From positions 130,655-194,654 of the forward strand of contig JANINW010000027.1 of assembly GCA_024508935.1 (NCBI GenBank): a stretch of 64,000 nt of DNA. The letters are read 5' to 3'. Origin of the DNA: Flavipsychrobacter sp. GTDB lineage: Bacteria > Bacteroidota > Bacteroidia > Chitinophagales > Chitinophagaceae. Position numbers and translations under genes: made by a program. The notes beneath the pieces are model-generated. The model was not told where the DNA came from. It searched no databases and saw only the letters and a list, made by a program, of their open reading frames with translations. Positions 35,892 to 47,917 of the stretch are shown here, piece by piece. Within the stretch, counting starts at the first letter, position 1. Each line of letters starts with the position of its first letter.

Positions 35892-37514
35892 TTAATTAAT
35901 CTGTTTCCCGCCGGAATTCTGCCTATTAAGTGTTATCCGCTCTTCCACCCCTACCTCATCTAAAAACCTTGTATCGTGCGATATTACTATTACAGTACCC
36001 TGGTATTCCTTTACGGCAGCTGTCAGTATCTCTATATTCTGAATATCGAGATTATTGGTTGGTTCATCCAGCACAATCATATCCGGTGCTTGCTGTGCTA
36101 TAGTAAGACAGCATAATACCATCCGCATCTTCTCCCCGCCACTCAGCGCATGGCATGGCTTATCCCAATCTGCTTTTGTAAACAGGAAATGGGTTAAGCG
36201 GCTTTTTATTTCATGCTCTTCAAGATGCCCTGTATTAAATTGTTGTGCCTGTTCGTATACACTCAGCCCGTTATCTATCAATGAATAATCCTGGTCTATA
36301 TAAACAGACCTGCTATCAGTAGCCCTGTATAGGGTACCTGCTGCCGGTTCCAATGTGCCGAGTATCATTTTTATCAGCGTAGTTTTCCCTGAGCCATTTA
36401 TGCCGGCAATAGCTATGCGCTCACCACTGTTCAATTGAAAACTCAACGGCTCTTTCCATAATAGCTGTGCCCCGTAACTATAATTGATGTCCTTTGCCGT
36501 TACCAGTATTTTTCCGCGGTGCAGTTGTGTGTCATCAAAGCCTATTTTCATCTTGTCCTTGGCCGGCAGTTCTTTTCGCAGCTCATTTATCTCATTTGCT
36601 ATAGCACCTGTTTTCTCTGCATGCACTTCTTTCGCACGCGCAGTACTTTTTTCCGCATTATTTCGCAACGTATTGAGGGCTATTGTAGGTACACCCGCCT
36701 TGTCCTGTTTTTTACGCCCGCGCGCATCCAGCTTCTGCTGCCGCTCTGTCGACTCTCTTTCTATCTCTTTTGCTTTCCGCAGCGCTTTTTCCTTACCCTT
36801 AAGGTCTTCATTCAGTGCATTGGCCTCTACGGTCTTCTGTGTTGCATAAAAATCGTAATTGCCACCGTATGTCGTTATACCGCGTTTACTTAATTCGCAA
36901 ACGGTATTGAGCAGGTTCAGCAGCGTACGGTCATGGCTCACTACTACCAGTGTGCTGTTTGCTGACTGTATATAATCATACAAGATCGCCCTGCCCGCCA
37001 TGTCAAGGTGGTTGCTTGGCTCATCCAGCAATACTATCTGCGGCTTGTGTATGAATATACCAGCCAGGAACACTTTTGTTTTTTGCCCGCCACTAAGTGT
37101 GCTCATTGGCTGCTGGAACTGCAGCCCTTCAAGTCCCCAATGTGCGAGGGCTTCGCTACATCTTTCTTCTATGCCCCAGTCATCGTCCAGCACCGTCATA
37201 TTGCCGGCGGTTACTTGTCCGCCCAGTATTTCCTTCAGTGCCTGCAGCTTATCTGCTACACCAAGCGCCTGTGCAATAGTGTATGTATTATACTGGCCAA
37301 AATGCTGCGGCACATAATAGGGTTTCGAGCTTGCCTTTAGCGTACCGGCAGACGGCTGCAGACGGCCGGCCATTATTTGCAGCAGGGTAGATTTACCAAT
37401 GCCATTATTGCCTACCAGGGCTATCTTGTCTTGTTTATTAATAGTAAGATTGATGTCTTCGAACAACAGGTCTTTATTGGGATGGATGTATCCTATGTTT
37501 TGCAGAATAAGCAT
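35892..37514 (-). CDS. ABC-F family ATPase
   Basis: A 540-residue duplicated ABC protein without membrane segments. Walker A motifs are GNNGIGKST and GINGSGKTT; signature motifs LSGGQKTKVFLAG and LSGGEKMRMVLCC; Walker B motifs IVLLDEPSNHLD and MIVLDEPTNNLD. The cassettes are joined by a long, basic, helical linker (KERESTERQQKLDARGRKKQD-type). I start at the ATG at 37514 (MLILQNIGYIHPNKDLLF), the normal position for this family; 52 extra upstream codons are not conserved. It differs from the Uup-like protein at 4782 in lacking a C-terminal coiled coil. A ribosome-protection role is possible but unproven. Confidence 0.9.
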   Translation of the reverse strand: MLILQNIGYIHPNKDLLFEDINLTINKQDKIALVGNNGIGKSTLLQIMAGRLQPSAGTLKASSKPYYVPQHFGQYNTYTIAQALGVADKLQALKEILGGQVTAGNMTVLDDDWGIEERCSEALAHWGLEGLQFQQPMSTLSGGQKTKVFLAGIFIHKPQIVLLDEPSNHLDMAGRAILYDYIQSANSTLVVVSHDRTLLNLLNTVCELSKRGITTYGGNYDFYATQKTVEANALNEDLKGKEKALRKAKEIERESTERQQKLDARGRKKQDKAGVPTIALNTLRNNAEKSTARAKEVHAEKTGAIANEINELRKELPAKDKMKIGFDDTQLHRGKILVTAKDINYSYGAQLLWKEPLSFQLNSGERIAIAGINGSGKTTLIKMILGTLEPAAGTLYRATDSRSVYIDQDYSLIDNGLSVYEQAQQFNTGHLEEHEIKSRLTHFLFTKADWDKPCHALSGGEKMRMVLCCLTIAQQAPDMIVLDEPTNNLDIQNIEILTAAVKEYQGTVIVISHDTRFLDEVGVEERITLNRQNSGGKQIN

Positions 37515-37631
37515 AATCTCTTTCTTTAAAAATGAATAACCGGCATAGGGCCTCTTTCGGGGATTCCCTGTCCATTTACTTACTTGAAAGAAATTATTGT
37601 CTACATGAATACTTATTGCCTGATTGAAATG

Positions 37632-37639
37632 CAAAGATA
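37632..37639 (-). promoter_or_regulatory. -7 element of the ABC-F gene
   Basis: TATCTTTG on the minus strand, about 117 bases before the ABC-F start at 37514. This leaves a long leader, which is a common place for attenuation in ABC-F genes, but no leader peptide was identified. Confidence 0.4.
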
Positions 37640-37719
37640 CGGATAGTTTGTTTTTTTGACATCTTTTCACCCCGTTTCATTTCTTAACCCAGGTCAATGA
37701 GATTGGGAAATAGCCGGCA

Positions 37720-37727
37720 TAGCTTTG
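37720..37727 (+). promoter_or_regulatory. -7 element of the medium-chain reductase gene
   Basis: TAGCTTTG matches TAnnTTTG and ends 36 bases before the ATG at 37764. Confidence 0.45.
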
Positions 37728-37763
37728 CATCATCAAATAACAGAATAAAACCATCTGACGAAA

Positions 37764-38717
37764 ATGAAAGCTATAGTGTACATGAATTACGGAGCACCTG
37801 AAGTACTGCAATTGAAAAATGTAGCAAAGCCCGTACCGAAAGACAACGAAGTATTGGTGCGTATCAAAGCCACCGCTGCCAATTCCGGCGACTGGAGGCT
37901 GCGCAGGGCCGACCCGTTTGCAGTAAGATTGTTTTTTGGCTTGACCAAGCCTAAGAAAAACATCCTGGGCGGTGTATTATCCGGTGAAGTTGAAGCTGTA
38001 GGTAAAAACGTTACACGATTCAAAGCCGGCGACCAGGTATTCGGAATGACAGGCATGAGCTTTGGCGCCTATGCAGAATATAAATGCCTGCCCGAAACTG
38101 CAACGCTTGCATTAAAACCTGCTAATATCAGCCATAAAGAAGCGGCTGTTATACCTTTCGGCGGAACCACTGCCATGCACTTTTTGAAAAAAGCAAATAT
38201 AAAACCCGGGCAAAAGGTGTTGGTATACGGCGCATCGGGCGCGGTAGGTACAGCAGTGGTACAGGTAGCCAAAAGCCTTGGTGCTGCAGTAACTGCTGTG
38301 TGTAGCACTGCCAATATCCAGCTAATGAAATCTTTAGGTGCTGATAAAGTAATAGATTATAAAACAACAGACTTTACAAATGGCAATGAGGTATATGATG
38401 TGATCTTTGACACCGTTAATAAAACATCGTTCTCCGGCAACTTAAAAGTACTGTCCAAAACAGGCGTGCTGCTGCTGAGCGCCGCAGAGATGCCGCAGAT
38501 GATGCGTGGGCTTTGGACCAATATGACCGGCGGCCGTAAAGTGGTGACAGGTGTAAATGGTGAGAAAACAGAAGACATGAATTTTCTTGCAAGGCTTATT
38601 GAAGCGGGCAAAATGAAAGCCGTGATTGACCGCAGTTATCCTTTGGAAGAAATGGCTGCCGCGCATACTTATGTAGAACAGGGACATAAAAAAGGCAATG
38701 TGGCTATTGAAGTGTAA
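37764..38717 (+). CDS. NAD(P)-dependent medium-chain reductase/quinone oxidoreductase
   Basis: A 317-residue member of the zinc-less MDR (quinone oxidoreductase-like) group. A GroES-like N-terminal domain (MKAIVYMNYGAPEVLQLKNVAKP) is followed by GEVEAVGKNVTRFKAGDQVFGM and the Rossmann NADPH-binding motif VLVYGASGAVGTAVVQVAKSLGA. The structural zinc cysteines and catalytic zinc ligands of alcohol dehydrogenases are missing, so a reductase acting on quinones or enals is more likely. It is convergent with the Crp/Fnr gene, with a gap of only five bases. Confidence 0.88.
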   Translation: MKAIVYMNYGAPEVLQLKNVAKPVPKDNEVLVRIKATAANSGDWRLRRADPFAVRLFFGLTKPKKNILGGVLSGEVEAVGKNVTRFKAGDQVFGMTGMSFGAYAEYKCLPETATLALKPANISHKEAAVIPFGGTTAMHFLKKANIKPGQKVLVYGASGAVGTAVVQVAKSLGAAVTAVCSTANIQLMKSLGADKVIDYKTTDFTNGNEVYDVIFDTVNKTSFSGNLKVLSKTGVLLLSAAEMPQMMRGLWTNMTGGRKVVTGVNGEKTEDMNFLARLIEAGKMKAVIDRSYPLEEMAAAHTYVEQGHKKGNVAIEV

Positions 38718-38722
38718 CAGCC

Positions 38723-39301
38723 CTATAGTTTCTGTGTGATCCTTTTTCTTATCCTGCTTAAGGACTCGGGCTTTACGCCTATATAGCTGGCTATCTGGTA
38801 TTGGGGTATTTTTTGAAACAGGTCGGGCCGCGATTGCAAGAGCTTCAGGTAACGCTGCTCGGGAGTATCGGTGGTGTAAGAAGCCATGATCTCCTGCTGC
38901 TCGGCAAATACTTTTTCCATCACTTTCCTGGAAACAGTTTCAAGCCTTGGGAAACGGCGGTACAGGTCTTCTTCTTTCTCCCGGTTGCCTACCACCAGGG
39001 CCGAGTCTATACAGCAGGCAAGAAAATGCGTGGCGGGCGTACGCTGGGTGAAACTATTAATAGACAAGACCCATTGTTCTTCAGTAAAAAAATTATTGGT
39101 ACGCTCTTCTCCGTCAACCAGGTAGTATTGCCGCACGCAGCCCTCCAGCACAAAATAAGCTTCTGTAGACACCTGCCCTTCTTTCAGCAGCACTGTACCT
39201 TTTTTATAATGCAGTATGGTCATAGTAGCTGCTATAGCATCTGCTTCTTCATCCGAAAGCGGCATGATACGGGAAAAATATTTCAGCAGTTTATTATGCA
39301 T
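38723..39301 (-). CDS. Crp/Fnr family transcriptional regulator
   Basis: A 192-residue regulator with an N-terminal cyclic-nucleotide-binding-like domain (ILHYKKGTVLLKEGQVSTEAYFVLEGCVRQYYLVDG) and a C-terminal winged helix (YQIASYIGVKPESLSRIRKRI). It lacks the FNR cysteine cluster. I start at the ATG at 39301 (MHNKLLKYFSRIMPLSDEE), the usual N-terminus in Bacteroidota. It diverges from the AHSA1 gene at 39488 and could control it. Confidence 0.88.
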   Translation of the reverse strand: MHNKLLKYFSRIMPLSDEEADAIAATMTILHYKKGTVLLKEGQVSTEAYFVLEGCVRQYYLVDGEERTNNFFTEEQWVLSINSFTQRTPATHFLACCIDSALVVGNREKEEDLYRRFPRLETVSRKVMEKVFAEQQEIMASYTTDTPEQRYLKLLQSRPDLFQKIPQYQIASYIGVKPESLSRIRKRITQKL

Positions 39302-39487
39302 AATCAGCTTTAAAGCAACTACATCTATTGTAAATATACTCATTTGCATCCGGCTTGTAGAATTTCACCGGTTTATTATTGAAACCACCTGCTTGCCCCG
39401 CGCAATTCACCCTTCATATTGTCGCAATTGCACAGGTATTATTAGAGCGGCAATGCAGAACTTTATTGTGAACAAAAGAACTAAATC

Positions 39488-39919
39488 ATGGAAAAACAAC
39501 AGTATCGTATAACCATCAACGCGCCACGCGAAAAAGTATGGAATGCCCTTTGGGAAGATAAGAACTATCGCACCTGGACGGCTGCATTTGCAGAAGGCTC
39601 TTCGGCCAAAACAGATAACTGGAAAGAAGGCAGCAAGGTAATGTTTACCGATGGTACAGATAATGGCATGGTAGCCCTTATAGAAGTAAATCGCCCGAAC
39701 GAATTTATGTCTTTTAAACACATAGCCATAATGAAAGATGGCGAAGAAGCAGATGCAGGCGAATGGGCAGGGGCACATGAGAACTACACCCTGACTGCAA
39801 CAGGCCGGCAAACAGAACTGGCTGTTGATATTGATATTGCAGATGAATTTAAAGAATACTTTGCAAAAGCATGGCCAAAGGCGTTGGCAAGCGTAAAAGA
39901 ACTGGCAGAAGGGAATTGA
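39488..39919 (+). CDS. AHSA1/SRPBCC-domain protein
   Basis: A 143-residue single START-like hydrophobic-pocket domain: YRITINAPREKVWNALWEDKNYRTWTAAFAEGSSAKTDNWKEGSKVMF at the start and AKAWPKALASVKELAEG in the C-terminal helix. Proteins of this group bind lipids or small hydrophobic compounds or act as Hsp90-activator-like folds. Substrate unknown. Followed by a strong terminator at 39925-39959. Confidence 0.85.
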   Translation: MEKQQYRITINAPREKVWNALWEDKNYRTWTAAFAEGSSAKTDNWKEGSKVMFTDGTDNGMVALIEVNRPNEFMSFKHIAIMKDGEEADAGEWAGAHENYTLTATGRQTELAVDIDIADEFKEYFAKAWPKALASVKELAEGN

Positions 39920-39924
39920 TAAGC

Positions 39925-39959
39925 AAAGGTGCTGCCTGCTGTTGGCAGGCAGCACCTTT
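39925..39959 (+). terminator. Terminator after the AHSA1 gene
   Basis: A 15-bp stem (AAAGGTGCTGCCTGC arms) with a 5-base loop, followed by TTTTTATTAG, six bases after the stop codon. Confidence 0.9.
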
Positions 39960-40016
39960 TTATTAGCATAACCCATTATAAAATGTATATTAGTGTTCCT
40001 TATAAGGAATTGCAAT

Positions 40017-40769
40017 ATGCTCGGGCAACTATATTATCTCAATAAACTCCGGCGCAACCTCGGTATAAAAAATGCGCTGAATGTTTTTTTCAATTTTCGG
40101 ATAAAAAAATCGGGCATAGCACATGTAGATTTTATACGTTATCCTTTCCGCATCCGGCTCAACAACATTGCCGACAGCTCTACATTTACAGAAGTTATAA
40201 TGCGCCAGGAGTATACACTCAATATACCTTTTATTCCCGCAACTATTATTGATGCGGGGGCAAATATTGGGCTTACGGCCATTTTTTTTGCGAATAAATA
40301 CCCACAGGCAAAAATCATAAGTATAGAACCTGCCAGCGATAATTTTGCCATTTTGCAAGAAAACATTAAACCATATCCGCAGATACAAGCCATACAATCG
40401 GGTGTATGGTCTAAAAAAACAAATCTTCGCCTTATAGACAATGGGCGCGGGGCTAATTCCTATAGCGTAGCAGAAGCTGAAACAGCTGATGAACATACAT
40501 TTCCGGCCATTAGCATTGCAGATATTATGCAGCAGCAAAACTGGACCACGATAGACCTGTTAAAAATGGACGTGGAAGGCGCAGAAAAAGAACTGTTCTC
40601 AAATAATTATGAATCGTGGTTGCCTAAAACAAGAGTGCTGGTAGTGGAAACACACGACCGTTTTGTAAAAGGGTCTTCCCGTCCTTTATTTGCCGCCATA
40701 TCAAAACTTAATTTCTCCTGTAAGCTCCAGGGTTTTAATCATGTTTTCATTAACGAAGACTTGCAATAA
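40017..40769 (+). CDS. FkbM family methyltransferase
   Basis: A 250-residue S-adenosylmethionine-dependent methyltransferase. TIIDAGANIGLTAIFFANKYPQAKIISIEP (SAM motif I and the following acidic end of strand 2) and TIDLLKMDVEGAEKELF are the FkbM hallmarks. These enzymes often methylate sugars or lipids in surface glycans. I start at the ATG at 40017, which has an AAGGAA sequence eight bases before it, rather than at the GTG at 39993. No partner genes are adjacent apart from the adhesin downstream. Confidence 0.88.
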   Translation: MLGQLYYLNKLRRNLGIKNALNVFFNFRIKKSGIAHVDFIRYPFRIRLNNIADSSTFTEVIMRQEYTLNIPFIPATIIDAGANIGLTAIFFANKYPQAKIISIEPASDNFAILQENIKPYPQIQAIQSGVWSKKTNLRLIDNGRGANSYSVAEAETADEHTFPAISIADIMQQQNWTTIDLLKMDVEGAEKELFSNNYESWLPKTRVLVVETHDRFVKGSSRPLFAAISKLNFSCKLQGFNHVFINEDLQ

Positions 40770-40928
40770 TAAGCTGCCTTTGTGCATTTAACCTTAACGT
40801 CAGTATAAAGTAAAATTCATACGCAGCAGGAACAAGCTGCCTATTGCTTTGTAACTTTACCATACCGTTATGATTTAGTGATGGCCTACCCCCCTTACAG
40901 CCATCACAGCTTTTTGAAGAAACATCCT

Positions 40929-43900
40929 ATGAAACCAACTATACCCTTTTTATGGCTATTGCTATTGCATGCCATGTTCGCTAAGGCACAATGTACCGAC
41001 TGGAAGGCACAGATAAATTTTGTAAATGCCTCTACCTGTTTTGCCAATGGCTCATTTGGCGCAGGCGTGTCGGGGCCCGATGCCGGCAACCTCTCCAATA
41101 TCATGTATGGCATACCTGTCGCCGGCAATAGCTATGCCGTACCGCTTAATACATCATCCCTGTTTACCAATGTGCCGCCGGGCAGCTATACCGTAAGTGC
41201 CGTAGCCGCCTGCAACGGAACTTACGTAGGGCGCAATACAACTGTGTCTATAGCATCGTCGTATGCTGCCCCCGTTTTAAATCTTAACCTGCAGCGGGCA
41301 TCTATCAACTGCGGGGCTTATGGCACAATAGGTGTGGACATTCAGAACGGCCGGGCACCCTTCCAGATAAAAATAACCAGCGCCCCTTCGGCATACCTCG
41401 GCCCAATCAATTTTACAGCGCCCAATGCCAGCTATGCCATTGGTAACCTGCCTGTTGGCAGCTATACCATCCAGGTAACAGACGCATGTGCCAGCGGCAC
41501 TGCGCCACAAACCATTACAGTAAACAGCCTGTCTTTAACGCGCATACCATTGGAGTTTCCGTTACCGCTCAATAATACCTGCAATAGCATTATAATTCCC
41601 AAACCATACATTCTCAATGCTGCCGGGTGGTTTGGTTATTACGCCGATCCATCCTTCAGGATGAGTGTGCAGGTGAGCGGCGGCGTAGTGAATGCAAGCA
41701 CAACAGTACCCATGGACGCGGGTGTGTTTACCTTGCCGCTGCTGCCGGGTAAAACCATAAAAGACTGTTACGGCAAGACCATCACATATACCATTACCCC
41801 GCCATGCGGCTCACCCATAGTAATGACCAGGACTATTCCTTATCCAACTATATCTCACAATATCAGCCAGACCTGCTCCACTTTTGTAGCATATATTTCT
41901 ATCGCGGGCATCAGCTGCAAGCCTTTCAATTATACCATAACCGACCTGAACACATCTTTCGTGTACGGGCCGTATACCAACCCTACAGCATTCATTTCAT
42001 CACCTACGCTGCCTTACGGCAGTTACCGTTTGAATTATACTACGGCAGATGGCTATAGCAATAGTTACAATTTCTCAGCATCGCCGGTTAGCGGCACACC
42101 CTATAGTGTTACAGTTGTAAACGGGTCATCAGGATTTACCAATTATATAGAAGGTTTTAGTTTTTACACCACAGCAAGTTTTTCATCAAAAATAGTAGAA
42201 TTGTTCAGCGGTCCAGCAGGCTATTCCTTTCAAGGCGCATGGACCAGCAATAATAATTTCAGGGTATACTATAACCAAACCCCAACAGCGCCAGGCACTC
42301 AAAGATTTCCTGCAGGCAATTATGTATGGAAAGTAACAGATAACTGCGGCACGTATTACCTGCCTGTTACAGTAGGCCCGCAAGACCTGTATCAATTTGC
42401 AGCAGGCATCAGCCAGCAAAAGCTTACCTGCCAGGGCTTGTGGATATGGCCTTCAGGCACGGCTACCAACAACGGGCAAAGCAGGCCCTGGAAATTTTCG
42501 CTACTGCTCAACGGCTATACTTATCCTACTCCACCAAACGGGCAATGGCCGCAATATAATGCAGGCGATTCCGTACTGCTGACACAGCCGGGCATTTATA
42601 CGATATTGCCATCCTCCAATACCTACACCTATTATTTCGGAGGCCCTACAGGGGCAGGCAGCTACCCCAATCCTTATTCCAATACCTACGCGTTTACCAA
42701 CACGCAGGTACCCGTGCAGCCCGACATGAGCCAGACACAAGGCTTTGCCTGCGCAGGGGGCACCAGTGCAGCGCAGATATACATAAAAGGCATGGGCGGC
42801 ATCCCTTACAAAAACCCGGCACGCTACAATTACTACCTGGCACAGGCAGGCAATGGTGCAAGCGGGCCGTATATAGCATCTAACAGTACAGGTGTATTTA
42901 CGAGCTTCGGGGGTATTGTTAATGCCACTTACGATGTAAAAATCGTAGACTCATGCGGCGCTTTTTCTGTGCAGCCACTAAAGATTTTGAACCTGCAAAC
43001 TGCCCGGCTCATTAATACCAGCAAGTATATTCTATGCAATAACGACAGCATCAGGCTGAGTGCAATTTATTTACCCGGCGCTACCTACTCATGGACAGGC
43101 CCTGCCGGCTTCACATCTGCACTGCGTGAACCGGTGCTGAAAAATGTGACGGCTGCCAATACAGGTGTGTACCGTGTTACCATTACTACCACCTCCTGCC
43201 CGCAATCAGTAACGGATACTACTATCCTGTACGTAGCGCCCAACCCACCCAAACCGAACATCAGTTTAGATTGCGGCACTATGCCGGTTACCATTACCGT
43301 AACCAATCCATCTGCTGCCTATAAGTATAAATGGGGTATAGGACGGTTTATATCCAATATGTATTTCTACATCCAGCAGTCTTCAGACTATGGCTATACC
43401 AAAGAGGTGGACTGGGAAGGCAGTTTTCGTGCATTGGCCATAGACACCATTACCGGCTGCAGCACAGCCAGCGACTCCATCATGTTTGCAGACGACCCCA
43501 ATATACCTTTGGTGGCCAGCATATATTCACCTCACCTGAAGATATGCACGGGGGATACAACTATACTCGTAGCTCAGGGACCGGCATCATCATTAAAAGC
43601 ACTTTCCTACCAATGGTTTAAAAACGGTGCTGTGATACCCGGCGCCACGGGCGTGAGCTTTATTACCTGGCAGCCTGGCAACTACAAAGTACGCATACAA
43701 ACCGGCCCATGCAGTATAGATACATCGGATGAAGTAACTGTAACAGTAGTAGCCAACCCTGTTGCTTCCATCTCCGCAGCAAAACTGGATATATGCAGCG
43801 GCGAGACCACCCCAATGCAGGCTAATACAGGTGCAGGTTATAGCTACACATGGCTGGTAAACGGCACCAGTATTCCCGGTGCTACAGGTTCTAATATCAA

Positions 43901-45416
43901 TGCAGGGCAATCAGGCACTTATGTGGCCATCGTGTCAAATGGCGGATGCATAGCTACGTCCAATGCGCTGGTATTGAATGTGCACCCGGCACCACTTATC
44001 AACCTGGTGCCCGGCACCGACCAATACCTGTGCAGCGGCAACACGATCAATTTTACCACGCCTTATGATACTGCATATAGCTATACCTGGTTTAAAAACG
44101 GGAGCATAGTACCGGGCGCAAATGCCAACAGCTACCTCACATCAGTGCCCGGCAAATACAAGGTGCGTGTGAGCAATAAATACTGCCCCGATAATACATC
44201 GCAGGAAGTAGCGGTAAGCCTGCTGCCTACATCTGTTTACCTGAACAAGGACACCATCATTTGCGATACCAATTTTGCACTGCCTATGGGCGTGCCCAAT
44301 GGCTTTGATGATGTATTATGGTCTACCGGCGCAACCACGCAAAACATTACGGCTACTGCAGGTGGCACATATTGGGTACGCGTAAGTAATAAGTGCGGCG
44401 TATACACCGATACAATGGTCATCAGAACTCTTAAAGACTATCTGCCGAATCTGCCAGCCGACACTATCATCTGCAATGAGCAGAACATGGCCATCATCCA
44501 TGCAGCTACTTTGTCAGACAGTGTGCAATGGAGTACGGGAGATACCGGCCGGTATGTAACCATCAGCAGGCCGGGCAAATACTGGCTGTCTGCAAAATCG
44601 CCCTGCGGCATTTTTACAGATACGGTAAACATCATCTTCTGTGCACCTGAAATAAAAAATATGCAGCCAACACGCGACAGCATCTGCGAAGGAGACTGTA
44701 TCAATTTTACAACAGAGATCATTAACTACCCGCAAACCTATAAATGGCGGTTTGAAGGCGGCAGCCCTGCTATGTCAGACTCTGCCAACCCGGGCACTAT
44801 ATGCTATACACAGGCCGGCATCTACAAGGTTAGCCTCGATGTATCGAACACAGGTGGCAGCAGCAGCTACAGCAGTACGGTAACAGTGCTATCTAAACCC
44901 AAGCCACGCTTTAAGGACACCACCATCACTGTATCGTACAAGACCAGCCTAGGCATGCCGGCTTGTGCCAATGCGCAAGTAGCTGAATGGTATAAAGATG
45001 GTAAACTGCTTTGTGCCAACTGCCCGGTACTGGAAATTGAAGCGCGCGATTACCGCTCGGTATACCACTGCGTAGTACGCAATGGCGACTGCCCCGATAG
45101 CTGTACCTACAAGCTGCAGGTAATAGACATACCGCACGATGTATGGCTGCCCGATGTATTCAGCCCCAATGGCGACGGGCGCAATGACCTGTTCCGTATG
45201 ATAACCGATAACCCGAATGTGCTGCTTGTGAACCTGTCTGTTTACAACCGCTTCGGCCAGCGTGTATTTATGGGCACTGCCAATGGAGAAGGATGGGATG
45301 GCACCTTCGGCGGGCAACACTTAGATCTCGGCACCTATTTCTGGACCATACGCTACCGGGTACTGGGCAATGATGAATTGTACTTTAAAAAAGGAGAAGT
45401 AACGCTGATAAAATAA
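40929..45416 (+). CDS. Giant secreted adhesin-like protein with Ig/PKD modules and CHU_C (T9SS type B) domain
   Basis: A 1495-residue surface protein. It begins with a Sec signal peptide (MKPTIPFLWLLLLHAMFAKAQ; start at 40929). The N-terminal half carries several SprB-like/Ig-like beta modules. Three clear Ig-like repeats follow in the middle (each with Y-x-W-x-x-N-G and P-G-A, for example YTWLVNGTSIPGATG). A PKD domain is present near residue 1260 (FEGGSPAMSDSANPGTICYTQAGIYKVSLD). The C-terminus is a gliding-motility CHU_C domain (VWLPDVFSPNGDGRNDLF, YNRFGQRVF, GWDGTFGG, GTYFWTIRY). Likely a T9SS-secreted adhesin or filament. No catalytic motif was seen. Confidence 0.88.
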   Translation: MKPTIPFLWLLLLHAMFAKAQCTDWKAQINFVNASTCFANGSFGAGVSGPDAGNLSNIMYGIPVAGNSYAVPLNTSSLFTNVPPGSYTVSAVAACNGTYVGRNTTVSIASSYAAPVLNLNLQRASINCGAYGTIGVDIQNGRAPFQIKITSAPSAYLGPINFTAPNASYAIGNLPVGSYTIQVTDACASGTAPQTITVNSLSLTRIPLEFPLPLNNTCNSIIIPKPYILNAAGWFGYYADPSFRMSVQVSGGVVNASTTVPMDAGVFTLPLLPGKTIKDCYGKTITYTITPPCGSPIVMTRTIPYPTISHNISQTCSTFVAYISIAGISCKPFNYTITDLNTSFVYGPYTNPTAFISSPTLPYGSYRLNYTTADGYSNSYNFSASPVSGTPYSVTVVNGSSGFTNYIEGFSFYTTASFSSKIVELFSGPAGYSFQGAWTSNNNFRVYYNQTPTAPGTQRFPAGNYVWKVTDNCGTYYLPVTVGPQDLYQFAAGISQQKLTCQGLWIWPSGTATNNGQSRPWKFSLLLNGYTYPTPPNGQWPQYNAGDSVLLTQPGIYTILPSSNTYTYYFGGPTGAGSYPNPYSNTYAFTNTQVPVQPDMSQTQGFACAGGTSAAQIYIKGMGGIPYKNPARYNYYLAQAGNGASGPYIASNSTGVFTSFGGIVNATYDVKIVDSCGAFSVQPLKILNLQTARLINTSKYILCNNDSIRLSAIYLPGATYSWTGPAGFTSALREPVLKNVTAANTGVYRVTITTTSCPQSVTDTTILYVAPNPPKPNISLDCGTMPVTITVTNPSAAYKYKWGIGRFISNMYFYIQQSSDYGYTKEVDWEGSFRALAIDTITGCSTASDSIMFADDPNIPLVASIYSPHLKICTGDTTILVAQGPASSLKALSYQWFKNGAVIPGATGVSFITWQPGNYKVRIQTGPCSIDTSDEVTVTVVANPVASISAAKLDICSGETTPMQANTGAGYSYTWLVNGTSIPGATGSNINAGQSGTYVAIVSNGGCIATSNALVLNVHPAPLINLVPGTDQYLCSGNTINFTTPYDTAYSYTWFKNGSIVPGANANSYLTSVPGKYKVRVSNKYCPDNTSQEVAVSLLPTSVYLNKDTIICDTNFALPMGVPNGFDDVLWSTGATTQNITATAGGTYWVRVSNKCGVYTDTMVIRTLKDYLPNLPADTIICNEQNMAIIHAATLSDSVQWSTGDTGRYVTISRPGKYWLSAKSPCGIFTDTVNIIFCAPEIKNMQPTRDSICEGDCINFTTEIINYPQTYKWRFEGGSPAMSDSANPGTICYTQAGIYKVSLDVSNTGGSSSYSSTVTVLSKPKPRFKDTTITVSYKTSLGMPACANAQVAEWYKDGKLLCANCPVLEIEARDYRSVYHCVVRNGDCPDSCTYKLQVIDIPHDVWLPDVFSPNGDGRNDLFRMITDNPNVLLVNLSVYNRFGQRVFMGTANGEGWDGTFGGQHLDLGTYFWTIRYRVLGNDELYFKKGEVTLIK

Positions 45417-45434
45417 ATTCTCCCCAGGATAGAC

Positions 45435-45463
45435 AAAAAGCCCTGTAATATGCAGGGCTTTTT
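45435..45463 (+). terminator. Terminator after the adhesin gene
   Basis: Stem AAAAAGCCCTG/CAGGGCTTTTT with a 7-base loop and a T-run, 19 bases after the stop codon. Confidence 0.9.
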
Positions 45464-45529
45464 TTGCGCCAGCTATTATATTCCGTTATCTTCTGCCCTT
45501 TAATTTTACTAATGCTTCATAGATATTAA

Positions 45530-47827
<2,298 letters not shown>

Positions 47828-47855
47828 TTACAATAGACAGATAGCTAAAAAAACG

Positions 47856-47873
47856 GGCGGCTTTCGGGCCGCC
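47856..47873. terminator. Terminator between convergent katG and the START gene
   Basis: Stem GGCGGC/GCCGCC with a TTTCGG loop, followed by TATTTTATT on the plus strand and preceded by a run of A, so it may act in both directions. Confidence 0.75.
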
Positions 47874-47917
47874 TATTTTATTAACGGCAGTATAGATATT
47901 TTTTACCGCAGCAGGTG

